Notes: generated from the letters alone by a model not told the origin. A DNA stretch of 64,000 nt from an uncultured Veillonella sp. (GCF_937981445.1 NZ_CALJON010000015.1:35653-99652), one strand, 5' to 3'; positions 35,062 through 44,164 are shown, numbered from the stretch's first letter. A program made the numbers and translations.

Positions 35062-35188
35062 GTGTTACATAAAAGTATTTTAAAATCTAGTGTTATATAA
35101 AAAGTGTTATATAAAAGTAGTTTAAAATACAATTTTTATTATGGTAATGAGAGATTACATATTTATTATGATAATGAGAGATTATATA
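35062..35188. repeat. Two families of short direct repeats between dtd and the MBL gene
   Basis: Family A (GTGTTAYATAAAAGTAKTTTAAAAT) occurs at 35062 and 35104, with a short copy between. Family B (TTTATTATGRTAATGAGAGATTAYATA) occurs at about 35135 and 35162. Each B copy contains a perfect inverted repeat around GAGAG: GTAAT/ATTAC in the first, ATAAT/ATTAT in the second. Confidence 0.75.
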
Positions 35189-35228
35189 AAACTAATATAT
35201 ATTTAAACTTTTTGAAGGGAGTGATGGG

Positions 35229-35849
35229 ATGAAATTATATCGTTTACCTTTGGGTCCTTTACAGACGAATTGTTATATTATTGGCGAAGATGAGTCGCCT
35301 AGATGCTGGATATTTGATCCAGGGTCAGAAGGGCCGTATTTAGTGGACTTACTAAAGGAACGAAAGCTTAAGCCAGAAGCTATTTTGCTTACCCATGGTC
35401 ATGGTGACCATATTGGTGCCGTGCAGGCGTTGGTAGATGAATTTTCCATTCCTGTATATATTCACGAAGGCGATACAGAGTTTTTAACCAATAGTCAGGT
35501 TAATTTAAGTGCTGCTATGGGGTTACAAATTACAGTGTCGGCGGATATTCAGTATGTAGTAGATGGTCAAACTCTGGTGTTAGGTGATTTTGAGTTTACC
35601 GTACTTCATACGCCAGGTCATACACCGGGCGGTGTTTGTTATTATGGACATGGTCTTGTTATAGCAGGGGACACCTTGTTCCAAGAGTCCGTAGGGCGCA
35701 CTGATTTTCTTGGCAGTAGCTTTGATGATTTAATCGCAGGGATTCAAGAAAAATTATTCGTATTGCCTAATGAAACTGTAGTATATCCAGGTCATGGACC
35801 GGAGACTACGATTGGACATGAGAAGACGTATAATCCGTTTGTTCGTTAG
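35229..35849 (+). CDS. MBL-fold metallo-hydrolase (glyoxalase II-like)
   Basis: The 206-residue protein has the di-metal motif THGHGDH (His56, His58, Asp60, His61), then GHTPGG, GDTLF and the late histidine of PGHGPETT. The start LGPLQTNCYIIG is typical of the YqgX/BaeB type that often sits beside dtd and relA in Firmicutes. The natural substrate is uncertain; a hydroxyacylglutathione hydrolase label would be an over-call, because glutathione use in this group is doubtful. Confidence 0.88.
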   Translation: MKLYRLPLGPLQTNCYIIGEDESPRCWIFDPGSEGPYLVDLLKERKLKPEAILLTHGHGDHIGAVQALVDEFSIPVYIHEGDTEFLTNSQVNLSAAMGLQITVSADIQYVVDGQTLVLGDFEFTVLHTPGHTPGGVCYYGHGLVIAGDTLFQESVGRTDFLGSSFDDLIAGIQEKLFVLPNETVVYPGHGPETTIGHEKTYNPFVR

Positions 35850-35861
35850 GTGGTGGACAAG

Positions 35862-36923
35862 ATGGTAAAAAAATCAACACAGTATTGGTTACGCACCGTG
35901 TTGATTGTGCTTACAATCATATGTTTTTGGCTTATTGTACCTGTGCTGTGGCCGCTCATCGTGTCCTGTATTTTTACACTTATTTTATTACCCATAGTTA
36001 ATAAAATTCAGGATTATGCAAGAAAGAGATTGGGCTGGACTTGGTTTCCACGATTTATGGCCATTATTCCGGCCTTTCTCTTGGTTATTTTAATTATGGC
36101 AATTTTAATAAAATTTATTGTATTGCCATTTATGACAGAATTTACTCGTTTACTCAACAATATTCCAAACTTAATGGCCCAATTAAATGAATTGTGGCAG
36201 GCTGTAGCTACAACCTCCTATGTGAAGTTACCACCACAAGTTGATGCAGTGGTGACAAATACATTAAATCGCATTAGTAGTTATGGTGTGGAACTAGCGC
36301 AACGCGGTATATTTGCTATATTTACATTGGCTACTACCATGTTAGAATTCTTACTCGTTCCTATTATGACCTTTTATCTCTTAAAAGATGGACGGCGCTT
36401 AAAAGAAGCTTGTTTGAATCTCTTTGCACCGCCTTACAATCGGTATTTAACTGATGTGGTAAACCAAATTCACCGCACTATGGGCGGGTATTTGCGAGGT
36501 CTATTAGTATTAGCTACTAATATGTTCTGCATTACTTTAATTATGGCCTATGTGTATGAACTGCCTTATCCCTTGGTATTAGCGTTGTTGGCTGGTATGG
36601 CGGAGTGGATTCCTATTATTGGTCCTATTATGGCGGCAGTGCCTGCCATTGTGTTGGCCTTTATAATGAGTCCAGGCTTAGCCTTACAGGTAGCTATTAC
36701 ATATTTTGTTTTACAAGTAATTGATGGGCAAATTATTATGCCTAAGATCATGGGCCATGTTATTAAGCTTCACCCTTTGGTCGTATTAATGGCTATTTTC
36801 ATAGGGGGCTATTTCTTTGGTATTATTGGCATGATGACAGCAGTACCAGTGACGGCGATGTTGCAAATTGTGTTAAATAAATTATGGTATTATAATTCGT
36901 ATTATTCTAAAAAGGAAGTGTAA
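35862..36923 (+). CDS. AI-2E family transporter (YdbI/PerM-like)
   Basis: Polytopic membrane protein of about 353 residues with six to eight hydrophobic helices and the family-type C-terminal sequence IIMPKIMGHVIKLHPLVVL and GGYFFGIIGMMTAVP. The family is named after an autoinducer-2 exporter, but many members are Na+/H+ antiporters or uncharacterised permeases. The ATG at 35862 fits the AGGTGG ribosome site; a GTG at 35850 directly after the previous stop is the alternative. fur follows within 3 bases. Confidence 0.85.
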   Translation: MVKKSTQYWLRTVLIVLTIICFWLIVPVLWPLIVSCIFTLILLPIVNKIQDYARKRLGWTWFPRFMAIIPAFLLVILIMAILIKFIVLPFMTEFTRLLNNIPNLMAQLNELWQAVATTSYVKLPPQVDAVVTNTLNRISSYGVELAQRGIFAIFTLATTMLEFLLVPIMTFYLLKDGRRLKEACLNLFAPPYNRYLTDVVNQIHRTMGGYLRGLLVLATNMFCITLIMAYVYELPYPLVLALLAGMAEWIPIIGPIMAAVPAIVLAFIMSPGLALQVAITYFVLQVIDGQIIMPKIMGHVIKLHPLVVLMAIFIGGYFFGIIGMMTAVPVTAMLQIVLNKLWYYNSYYSKKEV

Positions 36924-36925
36924 TC

Positions 36926-37396
36926 ATGAACACCACATTAGAGAAATTAAAAGAACGTATTAAGGATAAAAAATACAAATTAACAACTCAGCGTCAAACA
37001 ATCTTGCAAGCTTTCATTGATGCGGAAGAAAAACATCTCTGTGCAGAAGATGTGTATGTATTAGTAAAAAAAGTAGCACCTGATATTGGTTTAGCCACAA
37101 TTTATCGTACATTGGATTTATTTACAGAACTTGATTTATTAAAACGCCTTGACTTTGGTGATGGCCGTAATCGCTATGAATTAAATGATGAGGAATTTGC
37201 TCATTTCCATCATCATTTAATCTGTGTTAAATGCGGCTGTGTAAAAGAATTTGAAGATGATATGCTTGAAACTTTAGAGTCTATTATTGCTAAAAAACTT
37301 AATTTTAAAACCATTGATCATCAATTAAAAGTATATGGTTATTGTGGTGACTGCCAAGAAAAAATGAAAGAAGAGGAAGCGGCTAAGGGTGAGTAA
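36926..37396 (+). CDS. fur: Fur family metal-responsive regulator
   Basis: Dimeric winged-helix repressor. The 156 residues hold the recognition helix region GLATIYRTLDLFTELDLL, the histidine cluster HFHHHLIC and two CxxC zinc sites (CVKCG and CGDC). The overall layout suits Fur, though a PerR or Zur role cannot be excluded by reading: the helix signature is shared by all. Its end overlaps the next gene by 8 bases. A possible GATAAT-type box lies at 29970. Confidence 0.88.
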   Translation: MNTTLEKLKERIKDKKYKLTTQRQTILQAFIDAEEKHLCAEDVYVLVKKVAPDIGLATIYRTLDLFTELDLLKRLDFGDGRNRYELNDEEFAHFHHHLICVKCGCVKEFEDDMLETLESIIAKKLNFKTIDHQLKVYGYCGDCQEKMKEEEAAKGE

Positions 37397-39080
37397 TCGT
37401 CATACGTATTCCTATGAGGGGCCGCTTCCATTAGGGAGTGTGGTGGCTCATCATTGTGGTGCCGCTGGTCTTGTAACGGCAAAGGACGCTCATTGGCAAC
37501 TCGTGGGGCGTGAGATACACAAAAGTGCTTATATTGAAGGACTTGCCCATGAGAGCCTAGGGCATGAAGGACTTGCCCGTGAAAATCTAGGACATGAAGG
37601 GCTAGAGAATGAAGCGCTAGGTCATGAGGGTTTAGGGCAATATATACTGGAAGTATATGAGGTGCAAAATGAGGAGTCTATTTCAAAAGAGCGCCTTTTA
37701 CGAGCTACCATTAGGGGAGAAATAAGTTCTAGCGGGCGTACGCACATGGGCGGCCAATTACTTCGCCTATTGCGCACCGCACAGGGACTAGCGCCTGTAG
37801 GCGAATGGGGCACCATGGTAGGTGTTCGGCCAACCAAACTTTTTCATAAGCTGTGGGATCAGGCAGTACAAGACGAGCGGAGCTCAGTATTACCAATACG
37901 AGCGGCGAGCTTAGCGCCTATGGAGGAAGCTCAGCGTGCAGGTCAGCAGAATTTTTCAGAAGCGCATGCTGTGATGACAGATCTCGCGCAAAAGGCCAGT
38001 GAGGCGCTGCGTGAACTGCATGAGGTGAGCGAGTCAAAATTGAGTTTACTCCGTCAAATTGGTACCCTACAGCGTCCTTATGTTGAGCCCAAGGAACATA
38101 TGAAATCACATATCAGCGTGTATGCAGGCATTCCTTTCTGTCAAACTCGTTGTACCTATTGCTCATTCCCTTATGGATTGATACAGGATTATGAGCGCAT
38201 ACCAGAGTTTGTGCGTGCCTTTCGGGCTGATGCGGTGCATTTAGAGCATATAGTGAAGCGATTTAATCTCACTGTTGATAGTTTATACATGGGCGGTGGG
38301 ACCCCAACTAGCTTAGATGATGAGGATTTTGCACATGTACTAGCAGCGCTACAGCCTTTACATCAAGAACATCGTGAATTTACAGTAGAAGCAGGTCGTC
38401 CAGATTCTGTGACAAAATCCAAGCTGGATACCATGAAGCGCTGTGGCGTAACACGCATTAGTATTAATCCGCAAAGCATGCAAGATTCAGTCTTAAAAGC
38501 CATCGCTAGGGGACATACAGCTGCGGATATTAGGCAGTTATATAAAGTGGTTAAACAATCTACGGATTTTATTGTGAATATGGATTTTATAGCGGGCTTA
38601 CCACATCAAACCCTAGCATATATGGAAGAAAATTTAGATTATGTTTGTCAGGCAAGGCCTGAAAATGTTACAATTCATACATTGGCCCTTAAACGAGGGA
38701 GCCCTTTATATGAGGGGCATGGTTTAGAAGCTATGCCAGAAGAGGCGGTTGTTAAAGAGATGGTTAATTTAAGTCGTGCCCGTTTAGAAGCGGCCGGCTA
38801 TGTGCCATATTATGTTTATCGCCAACAATATATGCGTGGTCAGTTGGAGAATATTGGCTATACTTTGCCCGGTTATGAATGTGAGTACAATATTCGCATT
38901 ATGGAGGAGCGGCAAAGTATTCTATCCATTGGACCTGGTAGTTCATCGAAATGGATTAGCGGTACTGATTATCGCCAAAAGAAGCAGCACGTACCGAAGG
39001 ACGTGTCCGTATATATTGATACATTACATACATTATTACAAAAGCGTGAAACGCTGAGCAATACACATTGGGAGGGATAA
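37389..39080 (+). CDS. hemZ: HemZ-type radical SAM coproporphyrinogen dehydrogenase-like protein
   Basis: The 563-residue protein begins with GTG, overlapping fur. The catalytic radical SAM domain has C251xxxC255xxC258 (CQTRCTYCSFP), the glycine motif YMGGGTPTS and the family segment GLPHQTLAYMEENL. It is called HemZ over HemN because of the long N-terminal domain and position before hisS, as in Firmicutes. Residues about 50-84 are an unusual run of seven ExLxH-like pentapeptides. Actual coproporphyrinogen activity is not assured, because HemN-like proteins include heme chaperones. Confidence 0.82.
   Translation: MSNRHTYSYEGPLPLGSVVAHHCGAAGLVTAKDAHWQLVGREIHKSAYIEGLAHESLGHEGLARENLGHEGLENEALGHEGLGQYILEVYEVQNEESISKERLLRATIRGEISSSGRTHMGGQLLRLLRTAQGLAPVGEWGTMVGVRPTKLFHKLWDQAVQDERSSVLPIRAASLAPMEEAQRAGQQNFSEAHAVMTDLAQKASEALRELHEVSESKLSLLRQIGTLQRPYVEPKEHMKSHISVYAGIPFCQTRCTYCSFPYGLIQDYERIPEFVRAFRADAVHLEHIVKRFNLTVDSLYMGGGTPTSLDDEDFAHVLAALQPLHQEHREFTVEAGRPDSVTKSKLDTMKRCGVTRISINPQSMQDSVLKAIARGHTAADIRQLYKVVKQSTDFIVNMDFIAGLPHQTLAYMEENLDYVCQARPENVTIHTLALKRGSPLYEGHGLEAMPEEAVVKEMVNLSRARLEAAGYVPYYVYRQQYMRGQLENIGYTLPGYECEYNIRIMEERQSILSIGPGSSSKWISGTDYRQKKQHVPKDVSVYIDTLHTLLQKRETLSNTHWEG
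37536..37640 (+). repeat. 15-bp coding tandem repeat in hemZ
   Basis: Seven in-frame units encode EGLAH, ESLGH, EGLAR, ENLGH, EGLEN, EALGH, EGLGQ. Alternate units are most similar, giving a 30-base higher-order period (GAAGGACTTGCCC occurs twice, 30 bases apart). Confidence 0.9.
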
Positions 39081-39082
39081 TT

Positions 39083-40354
39083 ATGGCTATTCAAAAGCCA
39101 CGGGGCACGCAGGATTTTTTACCAGCGGTCATTGGTAATTGGCGCTATATAGAAGCAGCCATTCGCAAGTTGTGTGCCGCTTATGGATTTGAAGAAATTC
39201 GAACCCCGATTTTTGAAGATACAGGTTTGTTTTTGCGCGGTATTGGTGAAACTACCGATGTAGTGCAAAAGGAAATGTATTCATTCCCTACAGGGGATAA
39301 AAAAGAACAGACCTATACGTTGCGTCCAGAAAATACAGCCTCAGCTGTGCGGGCCTATTTAGAGAATAAAGTATATGGTCAAGAAAGTTTAACTAAGTGG
39401 TTTTACATGGGGCCTATGTTCCGTCATGATAAGCCACAGGCTGGGCGCTATCGTCAATTTCATCAATTTGGGGTGGAAGTGTTAGGCACACAAGCACCAA
39501 GTGCTGATGCAGATGTTATTTTAATGGCCCTCCAATTATTTAGTGATTTAGGTCTTAAGGACTTGAGTGTACAGGTAAATTCCGTAGGCTGTCCAAATTG
39601 TCGTCCCGCTTATCGCGATAAATTGATTGCTTTCTTTGAACCAAAGAAAGATGAGCTTTGTGAAGATTGTCAAAGCCGTTTATACAAGAATCCAATGCGT
39701 ATTTTAGACTGCAAAGAAGAGTCTTGTAAGGCCTTGAGTGTAGGGGCTCCAGAAATTCATGAAAATCTTTGTGAAGAATGTGCTACTCACTTTGAACAAG
39801 TAAAGACATTGTTGACTGCGGCAGATGTTAATTACACTGTAAATCCTCGCCTAGTGCGTGGCCTTGATTATTATACAAAAACAGCCTTTGAAGTGCAGTA
39901 TGCACCATTAGGCTCTCAAAGTGCCATTGCAGGGGGCGGTCGCTATGATGGTTTAGTGGAAGAATTAGATGGTCCACATACTCCAGCAGTAGGCTTTGCC
40001 ATGGGGATTGAACGGGTTTTGTTGGCTTTAGAAAAACAAGGTTTATTGCCTGAACCGGAAGTAGAACCTTCTGTATTTGTAGTAGCCTTAGGTGAGGCCG
40101 CACAATTGGAAGGATTTAAAATAGTGCATGCTCTTCGTCATGATTATATTAAGGCGTCCATGGTAGGCGAAAATAAAAGTATGAAGAGTCAACTAAAACA
40201 TGCTAACAAAACTCATGCAAAATATGTTATTATATTGGGTGATGATGAATTAGCTCGTGGTGAAGCAATACTTCGCTATATGGAAACGAGTGAACAAGAA
40301 ACAGTGCCATTAGCGGAAGTGAAAGCACGTATAACCTCATTAGTGAAAGGATGA
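39083..40354 (+). CDS. hisS: Histidyl-tRNA synthetase
   Basis: Class II synthetase of 423 residues. Motif 1 region (FEEIRTPIFEDTGLF), motif 2 (FRHDKPQAGRYRQFHQFGVE), the histidine-binding motif RGLDYYTKTAFEV and motif 3 (GFAMGIERVLLAL) are in order. The ATG at 39083 follows GGGAGGG. The gene ends overlapping or touching the aspS start region. No T-box leader is present, since hemZ runs right up to it. Confidence 0.97.
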   Translation: MAIQKPRGTQDFLPAVIGNWRYIEAAIRKLCAAYGFEEIRTPIFEDTGLFLRGIGETTDVVQKEMYSFPTGDKKEQTYTLRPENTASAVRAYLENKVYGQESLTKWFYMGPMFRHDKPQAGRYRQFHQFGVEVLGTQAPSADADVILMALQLFSDLGLKDLSVQVNSVGCPNCRPAYRDKLIAFFEPKKDELCEDCQSRLYKNPMRILDCKEESCKALSVGAPEIHENLCEECATHFEQVKTLLTAADVNYTVNPRLVRGLDYYTKTAFEVQYAPLGSQSAIAGGGRYDGLVEELDGPHTPAVGFAMGIERVLLALEKQGLLPEPEVEPSVFVVALGEAAQLEGFKIVHALRHDYIKASMVGENKSMKSQLKHANKTHAKYVIILGDDELARGEAILRYMETSEQETVPLAEVKARITSLVKG

Positions 40355-40359
40355 CAATA

Positions 40360-42156
40360 ATGGAAACAATGCAAGGATTGCACCGTACGCATGGCTGCGG
40401 TACTATCAGCGAAGAATTAATCGGTAAGGAGGTTGTTCTTTGCGGTTGGGTAGAGCGCCGTCGTGACCATGGTGGCTTAATCTTTATTGATTTACGAGAT
40501 CGTTCTGGCGTAGTTCAAATCGTAGCATCTCCAGATCATAATTTAGAATCATTCCACAAAGCAGAAGCTGTGCGCAATGAATTCGTACTTTGTGTACGTG
40601 GTAAAATTACTGAACGCGATGCGGAAGCGGTAAATCCTAATTTAGCAACAGGTCGCTTTGAAATGTATTGCGAAGAACTTCGTGTATTAAATAAATCCAA
40701 AACACCTCCATTCTACATTCAAGATAATATTGATGTAGATGAAAATATTCGTTTAAAATATCGCTATTTGGACCTTCGCCGTCCAGAAATGCAACGCAAT
40801 TTGATTCTTCGTCACCGTGTGACTAAGGCTATGCGTGATTTCTTAGACAATCATGATTTCCTTGAAATTGAAACACCTATGCTTACTAAGAGCACACCAG
40901 AAGGGGCTCGTGACTATTTAGTTCCATCTCGTGTAAACCCTGGTAGCTTCTATGCATTGCCACAATCCCCACAGATTTTTAAACAAATCTTGATGGTAGC
41001 TGGCTATGAAAAATATTTCCAAATCGTACGTTGCTTCCGCGATGAAGACCTTCGTGCCGATCGTCAGCCAGAATTCACTCAGCTGGACTTGGAAATGAGC
41101 TTCATCGACCAAGAAGACATTTTAAAACTCTTGGAAGGGTTGGTACAGCATATTTTCAAAACGACTATGGATGTAGATATTCCAGTACCAATGCCTCGTA
41201 TTACTTGGGACGAAGCCATGGAAAAATATGGCTCTGATAAACCAGACCTTCGTTTTGGCATGGAATTCACTGATGTAACTGATCTTGTTCGTACTACTGA
41301 GTTTAAAGTATTCCGCTCTGTTATCGACAATGGCGGCGTTGTAAAAGGGATTGTAGTACCTGGTGATGCGGGCATTCCTCGCCGTGAGCTCGATGATCTT
41401 GTAACATATGTAAACCAATACGGTGCTAAAGGTCTTGCTTGGGCTTGCTTCAATGAAGATGGGACAATTAAATCCCAGATTATGAAGTTCTTAGGTGAAG
41501 ACACTATTCGTGCGATTGGTGAAAAAATGGCTGCTAAGCCTGGTGATTTAGTTCTTATGATTGCTGATAAACCAGCGGTTGTAGCAAAAGCTCTTGGTGA
41601 ACTTCGCCTTGAAATGGGCCGTCGTATGAATTTAATTGACCAAGATAAATTAGCCTTCACTTGGGTAACTGATTTCCCAATGTTTGAATATAGCGAAGAA
41701 GAAAAACGCTATGTGGCGATGCATCACCCATTCACTTCACCTCGTGCTGAAGATATTGATAAATTGGCTACTGACCCAGGTTCCGTTAAAGCCATCGCTT
41801 ATGATATGGTTCTTAATGGTGTTGAAATTGGTGGCGGTAGTATCCGTATTTACCAATCTGATGTACAGGAAAAAGTGTTCAATGCTATTGGCTTAAGTGA
41901 AGAAGAAAGCCGTAGCAAATTCGGCTTCATGCTTGATGCATTCCAATTCGGGGCACCTCCACATGGGGGCTGTGCATTCGGTCTTGATCGCTTAGTTATG
42001 CTCATGGCTAAACGTCAATCCATTCGTGATGTAATTGCATTCCCTAAAACTCAAAGTGCAGCTGACCTTATGAGTCAGGCACCATCTGAAGTAGCACCAA
42101 AACAATTGCGTGAGCTTCATATTAAAACAAGCACAGAAAAAGAAAAATTAGTTTAA
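40360..42156 (+). CDS. aspS: Aspartyl-tRNA synthetase
   Basis: Bacterial-type class II AspRS of 598 residues with the N-terminal OB anticodon-binding domain (VVLCGWVERRRDHGGLIFIDLRD), motif 1 and 2 (FLEIETPMLTKSTPEGARD; FRDEDLRADRQPEFTQLD), a GAD insertion, and motif 3 (GLDRLVMLM). The ATG at 40360 is 8 bases after AAAGGA; an in-frame ATG at 40351 overlaps the hisS stop but is too close to the ribosome site. Whether it is discriminating or also charges tRNA-Asn is not decided here. Confidence 0.96.
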   Translation: METMQGLHRTHGCGTISEELIGKEVVLCGWVERRRDHGGLIFIDLRDRSGVVQIVASPDHNLESFHKAEAVRNEFVLCVRGKITERDAEAVNPNLATGRFEMYCEELRVLNKSKTPPFYIQDNIDVDENIRLKYRYLDLRRPEMQRNLILRHRVTKAMRDFLDNHDFLEIETPMLTKSTPEGARDYLVPSRVNPGSFYALPQSPQIFKQILMVAGYEKYFQIVRCFRDEDLRADRQPEFTQLDLEMSFIDQEDILKLLEGLVQHIFKTTMDVDIPVPMPRITWDEAMEKYGSDKPDLRFGMEFTDVTDLVRTTEFKVFRSVIDNGGVVKGIVVPGDAGIPRRELDDLVTYVNQYGAKGLAWACFNEDGTIKSQIMKFLGEDTIRAIGEKMAAKPGDLVLMIADKPAVVAKALGELRLEMGRRMNLIDQDKLAFTWVTDFPMFEYSEEEKRYVAMHHPFTSPRAEDIDKLATDPGSVKAIAYDMVLNGVEIGGGSIRIYQSDVQEKVFNAIGLSEEESRSKFGFMLDAFQFGAPPHGGCAFGLDRLVMLMAKRQSIRDVIAFPKTQSAADLMSQAPSEVAPKQLRELHIKTSTEKEKLV

Positions 42157-42184
42157 TCTACAGATTATTTACAAGGATTAAACC

Positions 42185-42222
42185 AATACAGCTATACCTT
42201 AATGAGGTATAGCTGTATTTTA
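42185..42222 (+). terminator. Terminator after aspS
   Basis: AATACAGCTATACC (42185-42198) pairs with GGTATAGCTGTATT (42206-42219), followed by TTTATT. Confidence 0.9.
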
Positions 42223-42298
42223 TTCATGTGCTATAAAATTTATGCCTGTCAAGAGGGTAGTTTATGATAAATGTGTATTAGTAATACCTCTTGAGGAC

Positions 42299-42327
42299 TT
42301 GAAATAAACGACTGAGTTTGCTAATAT
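42299..42327 (+). promoter_or_regulatory. Promoter of the 6S RNA gene
   Basis: TTGAAA, 17 bases, TAATAT, with another TATAAT three bases further. It points at a start near 42334, the 5' end of the RNA's closing stem. Confidence 0.7.
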
Positions 42328-42333
42328 AATATT

Positions 42334-42513
42334 AAAGATTACCCCTGCTGTGTGCGTGTGGTATCGGAGTTTTGAGCCAACACTATTACATAGGGAGCTT
42401 GGACTCTCATAGTGGCGCTACGCCTGAAGAAGGACAGTAATATTATGAGGAGAGCACCCACCTGCTCATGCAGGATCAAAACACGGTACATATACGGCAT
42501 GGTGGGGATCTTA
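42334..42513 (+). ncRNA. ssrS: 6S RNA
   Basis: A ~180-base RNA that mimics an open promoter and binds sigma-A RNA polymerase. The ends pair (AAGAT..CCCC near 42335-42345 with GGGGATCTT at 42504-42512). The 5' arm contains GAGTTTTGAGCCAACAC and the 3' arm contains GGATCAAAACACGG, leaving the unpaired central bubble typical of 6S RNA. It lies between aspS and rarA, as bsrA does in Bacillus subtilis, and has its own promoter and terminator. Identified by sequence words, layout and synteny, without a covariance search. Confidence 0.85.
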
Positions 42514-42549
42514 ATAAGCCGCCTTAGGGCGGTTTATTTTTTTTTCTCA
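42513..42549 (+). terminator. Terminator of 6S RNA
   Basis: AATAAGCCGCC, TTAG loop, GGCGGTTTATT, then a T run. Confidence 0.93.
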
Positions 42550-42578
42550 TAAATGCACGTATGTCCGTAGAAAAAGTA

Positions 42579-42782
42579 AGCGCCCCTTGAGGTAAGCATA
42601 AACTTTTAGGTGGATGGGATTAGGGACGCAAAGTTTTGTGGCACTATAAGAAGGGGGGCTAATTCCTCTTTGGAGGAGTATGAAATTCTGTCTTAGTGTT
42701 GCCTATTAAAGACCTATAAATAGGGTCTTAGGGAATTAGGGATACACTGTGTAGTGTTGCAGAATAAAGACCTGCAAGGTCT
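42579..42782. other. Structured non-coding region before rarA
   Basis: No ORF of note. A closing stem (AGCGCCCCTT 42579-42588 with AAGGGGGGCT 42651-42660, one mismatch) surrounds AAACTTT/AAAGTTT and the word GGGACGCAAAG. Then comes CCTC-TTT-GAGG. A 22-base element starting TAGTGTTGC and ending TAAAGACCT is present twice (42694-42715, 42752-42773); each copy leads into a hairpin AGACC...GGTCT. It may be the untranslated leader of rarA or a separate RNA. Confidence 0.5.
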
Positions 42783-42847
42783 AGAAGATTATGATATTCT
42801 ATGAGATAATATAAACAACTCTAGTAAAAGGTAAATGAGGTGGTCCT

Positions 42848-44164
42848 ATGGAGAGTCTTTTTGATGCAGTAGAAAAGAAAAGTTTTGAGCCCTTAGCTGT
42901 GCGTATGCGTCCTACATCGTTAGATGATTTTTTTGGACAGGAAAAGGCAGTTGGCAAAGGGACTTTTTTACGTGCTATGATTGAACAAGACACGATTCCT
43001 TCATTACTTTTTTATGGCCCTTCAGGAACAGGTAAAACGACTTTGGCGGGCATTATTGCAAAGTTAACACATAGTCATTTTGTAGTGCTCAATGCTACTA
43101 ATGCAGGCATTGGAGAGCTGCGGACTATAATTGATACGGCGCGCAAGACGATTCGCAATTTGCAGCAGCGAACAATTTTGTTCCTCGATGAAATTCATCG
43201 TTTTAATAAGAGCCAACAAGATGTTTTACTACCTTGTGTAGAGGATGGTACTATAATCCTCATTGGTGCGACTACAGAAAATCCATTTTTTGAGGTTAAT
43301 CGGCCCTTATTGTCGCGCCTTCGTTTAATCACCTTAGAAAGCCTTACTCCTAAGGCTATTGAGAAGGTCTTGGAGCGAGCCTTACGGGATGAGGAGAAGG
43401 GCTTAGGTAAGAAAAGGGTACAAGCCTCTATGGAAGTACTCCACGAAGTGGGAATTTTTGTTAATGGCGATGCACGCATTGCCCTCAATATTTTAGAACA
43501 AGCCGTTGCTATGGTACCTGAAGGGGGCGAGTTGACCTTGCCTGTATTGGAACGTGTAGTGGGACGGCGTATTTATAGTTATGATAAAAAGGGCGATAAT
43601 CATTATGACACGATTTCGGCCTTTATTAAAAGTATGCGTGGATCAGATCCCGATGCGGTGGTATATTATTTAGCTCGCATGATTGAAGCAGGTGAAGATC
43701 CTAACTTTATTGCTCGGCGTATTGTTATCTGTGCGGCGGAAGATGTGGGGCTTGCGGACCCTAATGCACTAGTAGTGGCGAATGCAGCAGCTCAAGCGGC
43801 CCATTTAGTGGGTTTTCCAGAGGCGCGTATTATTTTATCAGAAGCGGCCCTTTATGTGGCATTAGCACCAAAGAGTAATAGTGCGTATGTAGCCATTGAT
43901 GCAGCTCTTCAGGATGTACGGCATGCAGAGCAGGGCGCTGTACCACCACATTTAAGGGATACCCATTATAGTGGTGCTAGTCAATTAGGGCATGGTATGA
44001 CCTATAAATATGCTCATGATTATCCTAAGGGCTATGTGAAACAACAATACTTACCCACCGCTTTGATGGGGCGGACTTATTATGAAGGCGTAGGACGAGG
44101 CCGAGAGAAGGATATGTTAGCCAATTTTAAAGAACGTACCGGTGTTGATAAAGTTAAGCGGTAA
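42848..44164 (+). CDS. rarA: Replication-associated recombination protein RarA (MgsA)
   Basis: AAA+ ATPase acting at stalled replication forks, related to clamp loaders. Of 438 residues, the Walker A is GPSGTGKTTLAG (about 57-68) and the Walker B FLDEIHRFNKSQQD. A sensor 1 (GATTENPFF) and the arginine-finger region SRL follow; the C-terminal tetramerisation domain includes RGSDPDAVVYYLARM. Start is the ATG after AGGTGGTCCT. Confidence 0.95.
   Translation: MESLFDAVEKKSFEPLAVRMRPTSLDDFFGQEKAVGKGTFLRAMIEQDTIPSLLFYGPSGTGKTTLAGIIAKLTHSHFVVLNATNAGIGELRTIIDTARKTIRNLQQRTILFLDEIHRFNKSQQDVLLPCVEDGTIILIGATTENPFFEVNRPLLSRLRLITLESLTPKAIEKVLERALRDEEKGLGKKRVQASMEVLHEVGIFVNGDARIALNILEQAVAMVPEGGELTLPVLERVVGRRIYSYDKKGDNHYDTISAFIKSMRGSDPDAVVYYLARMIEAGEDPNFIARRIVICAAEDVGLADPNALVVANAAAQAAHLVGFPEARIILSEAALYVALAPKSNSAYVAIDAALQDVRHAEQGAVPPHLRDTHYSGASQLGHGMTYKYAHDYPKGYVKQQYLPTALMGRTYYEGVGRGREKDMLANFKERTGVDKVKR

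Noticed and set aside
35229..35849. Hydroxyacylglutathione hydrolase (gloB)
   Set aside because: The MBL motifs fit, but glutathione metabolism is not expected here and the type next to dtd is generally uncharacterised.
35850..36923. Autoinducer-2 exporter (tqsA) as a specific function
   Set aside because: The family name does not establish substrate; no lsr or luxS context is present.
39061..39090. T-box leader for hisS or aspS
   Set aside because: hisS follows hemZ, and aspS follows hisS, with no room for a leader, and no GGTGGNACCGCG-like segment is present.
42600..42645. c-di-GMP-I (GEMM) riboswitch, because of GGGACGCAAAG
   Set aside because: The AAAG of the word pairs better with upstream AAACTTT, and the expected second helix with its flanking conserved bases is not visible; kept only as an unexplained structure.
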